A stretch of DNA of 64,000 nt from Deltaproteobacteria bacterium (GCA_021413675.1 JAIOQA010000108.1:1-64000); one strand, 5' to 3'; positions 38,769-48,277 are shown, counted from the first letter of the stretch. The notes: a model not told the origin generated them from the letters alone. Translations and numbers: made by a program.

Positions 38769-39674
38769 TCAGTTGGTGAGGCGCGAGGGGTCGCAGGTGC
38801 CGGCCGCCATGCGCGCCGTGGTCAGGTCGTAGAACGACTGGAGCGCGCGCATGCCGTTGTTGTCCGTGGCGTTGAACCGCGGGTGCTGGCGGTGCGGGTC
38901 CTGGCCCTGCGAGACACCGTTGAAGGAGGTCGTGTTGATGATGACCTTGGCCGCCGCCGTGCCGCCCGAGAGGTCGACGGTGAAGTACTGCAGCATGTAG
39001 TACTTGTCGCTCGACACCACGTTGAAGAACGGCTCGGGCACGTCGGTGGCGATGAAGCCTTCGGCGCCGCTCACGTGGCAGTTCTTGCACTCCTGGTTGT
39101 TGGTCGTCGTGAGGTTACCCCACGCATCGGCCATGTTCGCCTGGGTGAAGTTGGCGAGGCTCATGCAGCCCGACCACTGCTTCAGGAGGCGCTCGGTCGC
39201 CGCCGACGGCGACTCGGTGCCGGGCTGCGGGGTCGGGTCGGGACCCGCGCCGCTGCGCAGCGAGGCCTCCTTCTCGAGCCAGCCGGTGATCTTCGAGAGC
39301 TCGTCGGCGGTGTAGGTGATGCCCTGGTGGCCCGCCGAGACCTTGTTGAGCAGGGCGGCGGAGGTCGGCGTGTAGTTGCCGACGAGCGCGGTGTACCCGG
39401 TCAGGGTCACGTAGCCCTGCGCTGCATCGGTGGCGACGAAGCCGGTGACGTTGCCCGCCGGGCCGGCGCTCGAGTGGCACCCGATGCACTTCGCCTTCAC
39501 AATCGGGTAGACGTTCTGGTCGAACTCGGGCTTCGCGTTGGTCGCGGAGACGTTGCCGGCGTCGGGGCCACCCGGGTTTGGGCCGGGGCCGCCGGGCGGC
39601 GTGGTCTCGAGGCTGCCGACGCAACCGCCGGCCAGCGCCATCACCGCGAACGTGGAGAGAAGAGCGCTACGCAT
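38769..39674 (-). CDS. Diheme c-type cytochrome lipoprotein
   Basis: 301 aa: signal FAVMALAGGC (lipobox AGGC), a Gly/Pro linker, then two heme sites: CIGCH at about residue 63 (QNVYPIVKAKCIGCHSS) and CKNCH at about 199 (NNQECKNCHVSG). A C-terminal domain (FFNVVSSDKYYMLQYFTVD, PHRQHPRFNATDNNG) is typical of myxobacterial secreted cytochromes. A GGAGC SD precedes ATG 39674. Exported electron transfer with unknown partner. Confidence 0.82.
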   Translation of the reverse strand: MRSALLSTFAVMALAGGCVGSLETTPPGGPGPNPGGPDAGNVSATNAKPEFDQNVYPIVKAKCIGCHSSAGPAGNVTGFVATDAAQGYVTLTGYTALVGNYTPTSAALLNKVSAGHQGITYTADELSKITGWLEKEASLRSGAGPDPTPQPGTESPSAATERLLKQWSGCMSLANFTQANMADAWGNLTTTNNQECKNCHVSGAEGFIATDVPEPFFNVVSSDKYYMLQYFTVDLSGGTAAAKVIINTTSFNGVSQGQDPHRQHPRFNATDNNGMRALQSFYDLTTARMAAGTCDPSRLTN

Positions 39675-39706
39675 GGTTCGTGCTCCTGAGAGGTTCGGGG
39701 TGAGGG

Positions 39707-41530
39707 TTAGCGGCGACGGCGGCGGATGAGGGTGGCGAGACCGACGAGCAGCAGGCTGGCAGCGCCGCCCGACGAGCCGGTGGTCGAGCAGCCACCGAGC
39801 GCGGAGCCCGAGGACGGGTCCGGGTTCGACGGGTCAGGCGTCGGGGTCGGGTCCGGGGTCGGGGTCGGGTCCGGCGTCGGGGTCGGGTCGGGCGTCGGCG
39901 CCGCGGCGGGCAGCTGCGCGACCGGCAGGACGCTGATGTACGAGGACAGCTTGCGCTCCGGGTACATCATGTCGACGGGGTCCTTACCGGTGGTCGACAC
40001 GACCATCAGGAAGGCGTCCTTGTTGCCGTTCTTCCCGACGAACGGGTTGGCGACCATCATCGAGCCCGAGAAGTTGCGGCCCTGGTTACCGGGGTTGTTG
40101 CCGAGGTAGTTCGGGTAGAGGTGGCGATCGTAGGGCGCGATGGAGTAGCTGCCGAGGTCCTTGAAGCTCGAGGTCGCCGCGTCGTACGCGACGCCGCGGA
40201 GCTTGGCGGCGTAGCCACCGCCGGTCTGGCTGCCACCGATGAAGGTGACGCCGGGCACGAGCTTGTCGGTGGTGCCGAACAGCGCGAAGCCCATGCCGAG
40301 GTGGGTGCCGTCGAGGCCGATGAGCTTGTCCTGCATGTTCGTGAGCGGCATCTTGTAGGTCATGCCGGTCTTACCGACCGTCGCGACCGCCATCATGTTC
40401 CCGTAGTACGTGCCGCCCTTGCCGTTGTTGTTGTTGTTGTTACCGTGCAGGGCGCCGTAGCGGATGATGATGTCGTCGGTCGGAACCATCGTCTTGCCGT
40501 CGGCGGCGACGGACATGATGCGCGAGTGCATCATGCGCATCGAGTAGGTGCGGGTCTCGCCGTCACCGTGCTTGCCGTCGATCTGCTGCTTCCACAGGAT
40601 CTTGTCCTGGCGGTCGTTGCCGGTGGTGCCCGGCGTGATGTCGACCGCGGCCATCCACACGCCGTCGCGCTGCGGCTGGTTGTTGCCCTCGGTCCAGGTG
40701 CAGATCGCGGTGTTCGGGTCGGTGCCGACCGAGCAGAAGCCGCGCGAGCGCTCCTCGCGCTGGCAGAGCGAGACCTCGAAGCCCTTCTTGAAGGTGCACT
40801 TGGTCGCGGCGGCGTCGCACTCGACCGAGGCCGCCTGCATCCAGCCGTCGTCCGATCCGTTGCCGTTGGCGCCGTTCCACTGGACCAGCTCGGTCTTGCC
40901 CGGGTTCGAGACCGTGACGGTCGTCGAGTTCGCGTCCTGGTTCATCGACGCGTCGTCGTTGTTGCGCGCGAAGATCAGCGTCTGCGGCATGACCGTCGTG
41001 CCGGCCTTGTCGAAGCACTGCATGTAGCGCTTCGTGTCGTTGCCGTTGTTCGGCTGGTAGTTGTACTCGGCGCAGATGACGTTGCCGCCGTTGATGGCGA
41101 ACGCGACCGGGTGGTTGGCGTTGCGATACTCGTTGCCGTCGTTGTTGGTGACGAACCGCGCGCCGGTCATATCCGCGATCGCGGCGACCGAGCCATCCGG
41201 GTTCTGGCCGAGGTGGAACGGCACCATCGCCAGCTGGATGCGATCGTTGGGCAGCTGCCCGTTGATCTCGCCGCTCCGCATCTCGAAGTAGAGTCCGGAG
41301 ACGCCGTCTCCGAACATCGCGAGGTGCGCCATCTCGGCGCCCGGCTGCTCTTCGTCGGTGCGCTTGAGGCGCGCCGGGGTGCCGGTGGTGGGCGCGAGAT
41401 CGTTCTGGCTCGGCCCGAGGAGCTTGGTGACCTGCGCAGCGCCGACGTCCGCGGACGCCGAGCCATCAAGGGCAACAGGCAAGAGCCCGCTGGCCGCGAA
41501 CAGTGCAACTCGAAGGGTTCGGTTCAACAT
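39707..41530 (-). CDS. Surface protein with MYXO-CTERM-like sorting tail
   Basis: 607 aa: a cleavable signal (LRVALFAASGLLPVALDGSASA), a large beta-rich body (about 30-540) with NHPVAFAINGGNVICAEYNYQ, many Asn/Gly stretches including HGNNNNNNGKGGTYY, then a PTPDPT repeat linker (about 545-580) and the tail GGCSTTGSSGGAASLLLVGL ending in ATLIRRRRR. The Gly-Gly-Cys, hydrophobic helix and Arg cluster are the MYXO-CTERM arrangement used to cleave and lipidate or anchor surface proteins. Body function unknown; perhaps a WD/propeller-like sheet protein. It lies just upstream of the diheme cytochrome on the same strand (32-bp gap), probably one transcript. Confidence 0.82.
   Translation of the reverse strand: MLNRTLRVALFAASGLLPVALDGSASADVGAAQVTKLLGPSQNDLAPTTGTPARLKRTDEEQPGAEMAHLAMFGDGVSGLYFEMRSGEINGQLPNDRIQLAMVPFHLGQNPDGSVAAIADMTGARFVTNNDGNEYRNANHPVAFAINGGNVICAEYNYQPNNGNDTKRYMQCFDKAGTTVMPQTLIFARNNDDASMNQDANSTTVTVSNPGKTELVQWNGANGNGSDDGWMQAASVECDAAATKCTFKKGFEVSLCQREERSRGFCSVGTDPNTAICTWTEGNNQPQRDGVWMAAVDITPGTTGNDRQDKILWKQQIDGKHGDGETRTYSMRMMHSRIMSVAADGKTMVPTDDIIIRYGALHGNNNNNNGKGGTYYGNMMAVATVGKTGMTYKMPLTNMQDKLIGLDGTHLGMGFALFGTTDKLVPGVTFIGGSQTGGGYAAKLRGVAYDAATSSFKDLGSYSIAPYDRHLYPNYLGNNPGNQGRNFSGSMMVANPFVGKNGNKDAFLMVVSTTGKDPVDMMYPERKLSSYISVLPVAQLPAAAPTPDPTPTPDPTPTPDPTPTPDPSNPDPSSGSALGGCSTTGSSGGAASLLLVGLATLIRRRRR
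39839..39898. repeat. Tandem repeats encoding the Pro-Thr-Pro-Asp linker
   Basis: Near-identical 18-24 bp units encode PTPDPT. They are in-frame and could vary in length. Confidence 0.7.
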
Positions 41531-41760
41531 GGTGGTTTATGGCCCCGCTTGGTTGTGGAGGTGGCAGCCGGCGGGCTCCACGACCTTTCGTGATTTCCCT
41601 ATTGAGCAAGCGGTGTGCCCGAAAAACCGGGATCTAACCCTTCGGAATAACGAGGTGTTACGCCAATGACATATGGGGCCCCGCTTCCCACCCATGGTTC
41701 CCCACCTCCCCCACCCCTCGACGAGCGCACGTAGGTTCGTCGACGAGCGCGGTGGATCGC

Positions 41761-41814
41761 ACCGCGGTTGCGCGTCGGCGCGTGACGGTTCGAACCGCGG
41801 TTGCGCGTCGGCGC
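41761..41814. repeat. 21-bp direct repeat in an intergenic stretch
   Basis: The 21-bp word ACCGCGGTTGCGCGTCGGCGC appears at 41761 and again at 41794 (33-bp period). The whole 41531-41892 stretch has no supported gene. It holds these repeats, the terminator at 41843, and presumably the promoter of the MYXO-CTERM gene, of which I see no clear boxes. Confidence 0.7.
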
Positions 41815-41842
41815 CGCGGGTCGCTCGCGCCGAAAACGAGAG

Positions 41843-41862
41843 CGGGGGCCCTGCGGCCCCCG
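41843..41862 (-). terminator. Perfect 8-bp GC hairpin with T-run
   Basis: CGGGGGCC and GGCCCCCG pair around CTGC. Read on the minus strand, a CGTTTTCGG run follows. It lies 31 bp after the stop of the lipoprotein gene at 41893. Confidence 0.65.
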
Positions 41863-41892
41863 GCGATCATCGAACGGTGTGAGCGTGGTCGA

Positions 41893-42693
41893 TCAGTGCT
41901 CGGGCTTGGCGGCGCCCGTGCCGGCGCCGCTGCCGCGCGGGCCCGAGCCATCGCCCTTGCCCAGGCGATTGCCGCCGTGCTTGCCGGCGCCGCCGCCGAT
42001 GCCGCCGGTGCCGCCGTACGTGTCCGTGGGCTTCGCCGTCTGCTCCGTGAACCCGGTCGCCTTCGCGATGCGGCTCGCGACCTCGGCGCTGAGCGCGTCG
42101 CGGGTGAGGTCGCCGCTCGGCGCGATCGCGATCGTCACGCCATCGGCGATCTCGGTCACCGTGATCGTGGTGCTCTTGGTGACGATCGGGCAGAGACCGG
42201 TGCCGCCGCCGCCGGTGCCCTTGCCCGAGTGATCGATCGTGCCGTCCGGCGCGTTCTGGACCTCGGCGAGGTGCTTCGCGCGGGTCTGGATCGCCCAGAC
42301 CGCTTCCTTGTTCTTGGAGGTGACGCTGACCGTCACGGCCTTGTCGTCCTTGCCCTTGGCCGGCTCGACGATCGCGGTCTGCGCGCTGACCACCGTCGAC
42401 GGGCAGTTGCCCGCCTTGTGCATCATGTTGGTCGCGTCGACCGGCGCCGGCGCGTCGACCACGACCGGCGGCGTGTTCACGGACGGCTCGGTGCCCGATG
42501 CCGTGCCCGAGCCAGCGCCCGAGGCCGAGCCCGATCCGGCCGAGCCCGACGCGGTGCCTGCGCCCGCGCCGGTGTCGGACCCCGAGGCGGCGGCCGTACC
42601 CGAGGCAGCGCCGCCCCCATCAGCCTTCTTCTTGCAGCCGACCGTCGCGGTGGCGGTCGACAGGATCAGTACGAGCGTCGCGAGCGAGCGCAT
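41893..42693 (-). CDS. Gly/Ala-rich lipoprotein
   Basis: 266 aa: signal LVLILSTATATVGC (lipobox TVGC), Lys-Lys-Lys after it, a long Ser/Gly/Ala repeat linker (about 28-70), then a small domain of about 150 residues with two Cys (GNCPSTVV and GLCPIV) and TITVTEIADGVTIAIAPSG, ending in a Gly-rich tail. No named family. The SD AGGGAGG lies 4 nt before ATG 42693. It is divergent from the small secreted protein at 42726 with 32 bp between. Confidence 0.75.
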   Translation of the reverse strand: MRSLATLVLILSTATATVGCKKKADGGGAASGTAAASGSDTGAGAGTASGSAGSGSASGAGSGTASGTEPSVNTPPVVVDAPAPVDATNMMHKAGNCPSTVVSAQTAIVEPAKGKDDKAVTVSVTSKNKEAVWAIQTRAKHLAEVQNAPDGTIDHSGKGTGGGGTGLCPIVTKSTTITVTEIADGVTIAIAPSGDLTRDALSAEVASRIAKATGFTEQTAKPTDTYGGTGGIGGGAGKHGGNRLGKGDGSGPRGSGAGTGAAKPEH

Positions 42694-42725
42694 GCAGCCT
42701 CCCTGGAGTATCTTCAACTTCTATC

Positions 42726-43073
42726 ATGTTACACGCGGCGAGGTGGCTGGCCCTGGCCGGGCTCATCGCGCTCGGGGCCGCGCCGCGCGCCGCCCAGGCC
42801 GATGATCTGCCCGTGCCGCGCGGCAGCCGGGCCGACCGCGAGCTCCCCGACACGTTCGTCTCCAGCCACGGCTTCCGCGAGACCGTCGAGGCCGTCGACA
42901 AACAGCTCGCTGGCCGCGGCCTCGCCCTCGAGAAGGTGGGCCCCTACCGGGTCCGCGGCGTCGAGATCGTGCGCTGGCTCGACGACGGCACCCGCAGCTC
43001 GCCCTGGCGGGCCGTGCACGTCTGGCGTGCCGATGGCAAGACGTGGATCTCGTTCGTGAAACGCAACCCTTGA
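42726..43073 (+). CDS. Small secreted protein of unknown function
   Basis: 115 aa with a cleavable signal (ARWLALAGLIALGAAPRAAQA) and a roughly 85-residue mature domain (LPDTFVSSHGFRETVEAVDKQL, PYRVRGVEIVRWLDDGTRSSP, WRAVHVWRADGKTWISFV). No family recognised. It is the last core gene before the two tRNAs. Confidence 0.68.
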   Translation: MLHAARWLALAGLIALGAAPRAAQADDLPVPRGSRADRELPDTFVSSHGFRETVEAVDKQLAGRGLALEKVGPYRVRGVEIVRWLDDGTRSSPWRAVHVWRADGKTWISFVKRNP

Positions 43074-43134
43074 CGGCGACGCCCCTGGCCGAGTAGAGAA
43101 TGTGCCGCGGCAGCACGGAGCCGCACCTGAACAC

Positions 43135-43208
43135 TCGGGGATCGTCCAATGGCAGGACGTCAGACTCTGGATCTGACTATCATGGTTCGAATCCATGTCC
43201 CCGAACCA
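43135..43208 (+). tRNA. tRNA-Gln (anticodon CUG)
   Basis: Cloverleaf drawn by hand: acceptor TCGGGGA pairs with TCCCCGA, D stem GTCC/GGAC, anticodon stem TCAGA/TCTGA around loop CTCTGGA giving anticodon CUG, T arm CATGG-TTCGAAT-CCATG. The discriminator A is followed by an encoded CCA. Length 74 nt. Confidence 0.95.
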
Positions 43209-43291
43209 ACCGCTCGCTGAAAACGGATGCAGCGCTTGACCCGCCCGACGGAGGCGAGTACAAAGCTCCTCCGTCGCCAACGACGGCTCTC

Positions 43292-43344
<53 letters not shown>

Positions 43345-43363
<19 letters not shown>

Positions 43364-44973
43364 CTCTGTAATGTGCACAACGGTAGCCCGTCGCCCTCGA
43401 CGAGCTGCCCGAGGCTCACGCCTCCCTCGATCCTCCAGACCTGCTGGTTCTCCGCCCTCGACGGATAGAACCGGATCCCCTCAGGGAACAGGCGCAGGAA
43501 GACGGTCCGCAGGTCCTCGCGACCCCTGAGCTGGTCGCGGACCTCGCATAGCCGGCGGCGCACCAGGGTCTCGGCCTTGGCGACGATCTCCCCCTGCTCC
43601 TCCGGAGCGCGGCGCGCCGCGGCGATCCGGGACTCCAGGCTCCGGGCCCGGGTCGCCCGATCGCGCAGCTCGCTGACCAGCTCCGGCACGTCGTCCGCGA
43701 TCGCGACCGCCTTCGTGAGCTTCTTCTGCTCCGCCTTCACCGCGCGGAGCTGGCCCTCGAGCTCCGCGACGTCCGCCGCGCGCTCCGGGATCTGCTCCTC
43801 GATCGCCGCCCGGACCTGCTGGGCGAAGTCGTCGATCACCTCGGTCGAGAGCACGTGCTGCTCCAGGTACGAGACCAGCGCGCCCTCGATCTCCGCCATC
43901 GGCTGCCGCACGCTCGCCGTGCACGCCCGCGGCCCCCGCTGATGATGACGCACGCACGTGTACGACTTCACGTAGTCGCCCGCCGACCGCGTCGAGGCGC
44001 AGCCCACCGCGCCGCCGCAGGTCCCGCAGCGCGCGATCCCCGTGAGCGCGTACTTCGCCGCCGGCTTCGTCATCTTCCGCGCCGCCGACTCCGGCGCGAA
44101 CAGCTCCCGGCTGCGGGCCCAGGTCTCGTCGTCGATGATCTGCCACTCCGGGATCTCGACCGAGATGACCTCGCTCGCCTCCGCCCGCACGCGCGCCACC
44201 ACGCCGCCCGTCCGCACCTTCTTCACCTTGCCGTGCGTGTACACGCCGCGGTAGCGGCCGTTCAGCAGCATCGCGCGGATGCACCCCGGCGACCACGAGC
44301 CCGTCCCGCGCTTGCCCGCGTTCGGCGATGGCACCGCATCGCGGTTCAGCACGTGCGCGATCTTCTTCAGCCCGTGCCCCTCGCACCGCAGCCTGAAGAT
44401 GCGCCGCACCACCGCCGCCTCCGCCTCGTGGACCACGGCGATCGTGAACGGCCGGCCCGAGCCGTCCGACTGCCGCTCCAGCCGGTACCCGTAGCAGCGC
44501 CCGCCCGCGACCCGACCCGCGCGCACCCGCGACCGCAGCGCCTCGCGCACGCGCGACCGGATCGCCTCGAGCTCCATCTGGTGCCCGGTGCCCTGGATGA
44601 AGGTGGTCGCCTGGTCGATCGCGTTGGCGAACAGCGCCTCCTGCCCGCTCGCGTAGTAGAAGAGCCGGCAGCCGCGATCGCGCACCAGGTCGCGGACCAC
44701 CAGCGTCACCTCGATCGCATCGCGGCCGAGGCGGGACTGATCGCGGCACAGCACGATGTCGCCGCGCCGCGCGTCGCCGAGCAGCTGCCGCAGCCCCGTC
44801 CGACTGTGGAAGTCGTCGCCGGCCTTCCCGTCGTCGACGTACTCCAACACCTTCGCCCCCGCGAACGGTGAGGCATCGAGGAAGTCACGGCAGCCGCCCG
44901 CCTGCACGTCCAGACTGAACTGCTGCTTCCCCTCGTCGTTCTTCGACCGTCGCATGTACGTCCGTACGATCAT
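43345..44973 (-). CDS. Large serine recombinase (integrase of the island)
   Basis: 542 aa. The N-terminal resolvase domain (about 1-150) has catalytic Ser in YMRRSKNDEG (S10) and RDQSRLGRDAIEV. The recombinase domain (about 160-270) has GRCYGYRLERQ and GSWSPGCIRAMLLNGRYRG. A zinc ribbon follows (RCGTCGGAVGCAS, CVRHHQRGPRACTAS), then a long coiled-coil tail (about 400-500). Such proteins integrate or excise mobile elements. The gene's last seven codons (DPKGT and stop) lie inside the tRNA-Glu gene on the opposite strand, so it ends at the island's left boundary. ATG 44973 has AAGGG 7 nt upstream; the longer frame is Arg-rich non-coding. Confidence 0.92.
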
Positions 44974-45110
44974 CGCTTCGCCCTTCCCTTGATGTCGCGA
45001 CGCGCGGCGAGCAGGTCCGTCGCCAACTCGCCCCGCGCCGTCGGTGTCAGTGCATCGTCGCGGTCGAGCGCCTGTGCGCCCCCCCGCTCTGCGCCGTGAA
45101 CGCCGCCAGG

Positions 45111-45602
45111 TCACGCAGCCGCGCGGGCGCCTCCCGCGGAGCCTCGACCGGTGTTGCCGTTCCTCGCCCGGTCACGCCTACGCAGTGCCACGGCGGATCC
45201 CGATGCGCCACCGACGGAGGGCGCCTCGCCCGCCTCGACCAGCACGCCCAGGTCCACCAGCGCGCGCCGGGCAAGCAGCTCGAGCACCAGACGCGTGACC
45301 GAGCGGCGGACCTCCGGCGTCGGCGGCGGCAGGTTCACGATCGGCCCGGCCCGCCGCCCGGCGTCGGTCGAGGGCGGTAGGCGTCGGCACCCACGGTCCG
45401 GATCGGACGCCCGCCCCGCCTCCCGGTGCCCGCCAGTCGCGAGCTCGGAAGCGTCGGTCTGGTTGTCGTTGCCCGCATCACGCGCTTGTTCCGCCACGGC
45501 CCACTCCTCGGTGCAGGTCAGGTCCGCGCCGATCGCGAACCCCATACTGACTACTGTCGGCGACTCAACGGTTTTCGCGGTGGCACCCTCCGAAATCGAC
45601 AT
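45111..45602 (-). CDS. Hypothetical island protein upstream of the recombinase
   Basis: 163 aa: a polar N-terminal half (MSISEGATAKTVESPTVVS, EQARDAGNDNQTDASELATG), a Pro-rich middle and a helical segment RRSVTRLVLELLARRALVDL. Unrecognised. It lies 137 bp upstream of the recombinase on the same strand and may be an accessory factor. No clear SD. The frame could be non-coding, hence the moderate confidence. Confidence 0.45.
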   Translation of the reverse strand: MSISEGATAKTVESPTVVSMGFAIGADLTCTEEWAVAEQARDAGNDNQTDASELATGGHREAGRASDPDRGCRRLPPSTDAGRRAGPIVNLPPPTPEVRRSVTRLVLELLARRALVDLGVLVEAGEAPSVGGASGSAVALRRRDRARNGNTGRGSAGGARAAA

Positions 45603-45940
45603 CCGCCGTGTCGATTCCTCCGAAGTCCGCGATCGCTGGTCACGCCGGTTCCTGCCATCTCACGCTTTCCGGGCCCGCCGAAGTCCGCGATTCCTCGTTC
45701 GCGGCCAGCCGCCAGGAATGTCGCAAATTAGGTGCGAACTATCCCCCCGGATATCCTCCGGACTTCAGGCGCGAGAAACGCGCGTCTCCGTCGAGGATCC
45801 CAGTCAAACAACCCGCATTTTGCGTGCGAGACATCCCCCGCGCGCCAATCGCGGTCTGTTCAACTAGTTCGGGCTTGCTAACGCACGATCACGTGTTGGG
45901 TGGCAGGGCTTCGCTTTCGCGGACCGACTGCGGAAGTCGG
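45603..45940. other. Intergenic stretch of 338 bp without a supported gene
   Basis: No open frame here looks coding. I see a 14-bp direct repeat CCGAAGTCCGCGAT at 45620-45633 and 45678-45691 (58-bp period), an inverted repeat around CCGGATATCC near 45757, and an 8-bp stem GACCGACT/AGTCGGTC at 45922-45942 that reaches into the stop codon of the next gene. Confidence 0.6.
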
Positions 45941-48199
45941 TCAAGTCGTACCTGTGGGGGCCGCGCCTGTAGCGATCGTGCCGCCGCCTGGCCCCTTCAC
46001 CTTGCCAAGCAGGCTGGTGATCGCGGTGTCGGTCGTGAGATCTGTGACGAAGCCAAACGCGAACACGCCGAAGCACTCGGCGGCGCCGCCAATGAAGCTG
46101 TCTCCATAGAGCGCGAACGCCGCGAACGACGTCACCAGCATCGCGACCAGGAAGCGCATGAAGTCGACATGACCGATCGCGGCGTGCAACGCGCCGGTCG
46201 AGCGGAACGACGGGAACGCGACCTCAGCGATCGGAACCTGCGCCGGCGCCTGCGGCGGCACCTCGTGGGCGCGCACCCGCAGCGCGCGATCGTCGATGGT
46301 CGTCAGCGTCATCACGCGGGCTGCGACCGGCTGCCCCAGTGCATCGTTGCTGCGCCGAAACGCGGGTGGCGCCCCAAGGGCAGCCACGTAGTCACCAGCC
46401 GCAAGTGCTGCCACGGCGGGGGGCGGCACCGTGCCTTCGTTCTGATCGCGCAATACGGCCGCCGCTTCGCCCTTGAGCCGGATGCACGCTTGGGCCGCGT
46501 CTATGATCGCGAAGTCGGGGCGGCCGAGCACCCGCGGAGCGAGCGAGATCGCGCCGCGCAGTCGTGACGCCGCGGCGGCGTCGAGAGTTGTCGGCAGCGC
46601 GTGCGCGAGCGCGTCCTCGAACGCCTGGGCGAGCGAGTCGGCCGCGCGCAGGCCGTCGTGCAACGCCTGCAGTTGCGCGACCGCGGACGCGGTGGTGGTC
46701 GGCTGCGTCACCGCGGCGACGCCCGCGAGCGTCGTTCTCAGGTCGGCGAGCGCCCCTTCGATCGCGCTTCGGCCAGCAGCGGGCGTGCATCCGAGCGCCT
46801 CGTCGACCGATCGCAACGACGCCAGGAGCGTGTCGCACCATTCGCGGCCACGACCAACGACGGCGGCGATCGCCGAGCGACCGCGTTCGCTGGCCGCGAC
46901 CGCACCCGGCAAATCGCGCGCCGTCGCCCGCTCGTTGGCGGCGTCGTAGGCGCTTGCGGCGTCGACCAGCCCGAGGCCGAGCGGGAGGCGCCATGGCGTG
47001 CGGGTCGCGACGCGCGCGGCCTCAATCGCGGAGCGTAGCTCACGGACCTTCGCGTCCCGGAGCGTGATCGCCGCAACCAGCGCGGTGTCGGCCGCGATGC
47101 GTGACGCGCCTTCCTTGGCCGTGATCGCCTCGCGCTTGCTGCGAAGATCGTCGAACTCCGCCTGCCAGCTCGGCGGCAGGGTAGCGAGCATCGCGTCGAC
47201 CCTCTCGCGCACCTCGCCCGCGGCGAGGTCGTCGGCGAGGTTCGCCCTGCGGCGGACCAGTACAGTGCGCCAGCCGTAGCCCGCGCCCGCGCCAGCCGCA
47301 AACAATACGAGCACCCACCACGCCGGGCGATGGTTGTGGACCTCGAAGGGGATCGCGATCGGCGCCACCAGCTCGCGCGCGGTCACTAGCAGCGTTCCGC
47401 GAGTAGTACCCATGGGAAAGTCGCCACTGAGCGTTAGCGCCGCGCGGCCGACTCGTCCCGGTTCGATCCAGCCATCGACGACCGCTGTCACCTCGGCGCC
47501 GACCTGGTGCTCGTTCGCAGTGAGCCCACCTTCGCGATCGGCGGCGATCCGCACCGCCGACGCGTTGCCGTTCTCGAACAGCGCGACGGTATTCGGCTCG
47601 ACGGTGGCGTGGTCGCTGAACGGCCAGGGCACCTCGCGATCGATGACGATCGCCGGCACCGGCCGCAACGTCGCAGCTGGCAGCACCAGTCGAACGACAA
47701 GGATCTGCGGCGCCTCGGGCGCGATCGCGATCGGCGCGCCAGCGTCAGCACCGCCGGGGACGCCAGCATCGCCCGCGATCGACGACGCCCCCGGCGCGCG
47801 CTCGTATACCGCGATCGTGACGTCGTAGCTGCCCGGCACGAACAGTTGGTCGAGCGCGACGGTGAGGCTCAGGACCGTACCGCTCGTCGTCAGATCGATC
47901 GCTGCGCTGACCGCAGTGCTCGCGGACGCCTGCACCGAGCCATCGCGCACGATCGCCAACACCTCCGCGTCGAGCGTATCAGGATCGACCCCGCTCCCCG
48001 GCAACACCACGATCGGCACCGGTACCGAGGTCAGTTTCGCGGGCCGCGGCAGCATGATCTGGCTGCTGCCCGGGAGCGAAATCAGCGGACGCGCAGTCGG
48101 CGCGGACGCGACACCGGCATCACCCGCGCGCGCACTTCCCGCGACGAGCCCGCACGCCCCGATCGCGATCACGCCCCAGCCGATGGCTATGCGTCGCAT
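45941..48199 (-). CDS. Exported three-TM protein of the conflict module
   Basis: 752 aa, no family recognised. An N-terminal signal (AIGWGVIAIGACGLVAGSARA) is followed by a beta-rich exported region (about 30-280), a single helix WWVLVLFAAGAGAGYGW at about 295, a long cytoplasmic helical part (about 315-680) with repeated Ala/Arg-rich coils (REAITAKEGASRIAADTALV, ANERATARDLPGAVAASERG), and two C-terminal helices (FMRFLVAMLVTSFAAFALYG, ECFGVFAFGFVTDL). It is divergent from the protease gene across a 78-bp region, so the two are probably co-controlled. The membrane topology suggests it anchors or signals for the system. Start ATG 48199 has AGG just upstream. Confidence 0.75.
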   Translation of the reverse strand: MRRIAIGWGVIAIGACGLVAGSARAGDAGVASAPTARPLISLPGSSQIMLPRPAKLTSVPVPIVVLPGSGVDPDTLDAEVLAIVRDGSVQASASTAVSAAIDLTTSGTVLSLTVALDQLFVPGSYDVTIAVYERAPGASSIAGDAGVPGGADAGAPIAIAPEAPQILVVRLVLPAATLRPVPAIVIDREVPWPFSDHATVEPNTVALFENGNASAVRIAADREGGLTANEHQVGAEVTAVVDGWIEPGRVGRAALTLSGDFPMGTTRGTLLVTARELVAPIAIPFEVHNHRPAWWVLVLFAAGAGAGYGWRTVLVRRRANLADDLAAGEVRERVDAMLATLPPSWQAEFDDLRSKREAITAKEGASRIAADTALVAAITLRDAKVRELRSAIEAARVATRTPWRLPLGLGLVDAASAYDAANERATARDLPGAVAASERGRSAIAAVVGRGREWCDTLLASLRSVDEALGCTPAAGRSAIEGALADLRTTLAGVAAVTQPTTTASAVAQLQALHDGLRAADSLAQAFEDALAHALPTTLDAAAASRLRGAISLAPRVLGRPDFAIIDAAQACIRLKGEAAAVLRDQNEGTVPPPAVAALAAGDYVAALGAPPAFRRSNDALGQPVAARVMTLTTIDDRALRVRAHEVPPQAPAQVPIAEVAFPSFRSTGALHAAIGHVDFMRFLVAMLVTSFAAFALYGDSFIGGAAECFGVFAFGFVTDLTTDTAITSLLGKVKGPGGGTIATGAAPTGTT

Positions 48200-48266
48200 C
48201 CTGCCCCCTGCGTCGATCTCACACTGTCGTGCAGCGCAGGGCAAGCAGGAGTGCCGCTCCTCACTC

Positions 48267-48272
48267 TATACT
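48267..48272 (+). promoter_or_regulatory. -10 element TATACT, leaderless start of the protease gene
   Basis: A near-perfect -10 box ends 5 nt before ATG 48278, in the 78-bp divergent control region of the conflict module. Confidence 0.65.
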
Positions 48273-48277
48273 CGCGG

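Noticed and set aside
43209-43291. A third tRNA or small RNA between the two tRNAs
   Set aside because: No cloverleaf and no box structure could be drawn.
45922-45942. Hairpin at the end of the membrane gene as a terminator
   Set aside because: The stem is good but no T-run follows on the minus strand.
47507-48277. N-terminal extension of the trypsin-like protease
   Set aside because: It runs antisense to the membrane gene, and TATACT sits directly before ATG 48278.
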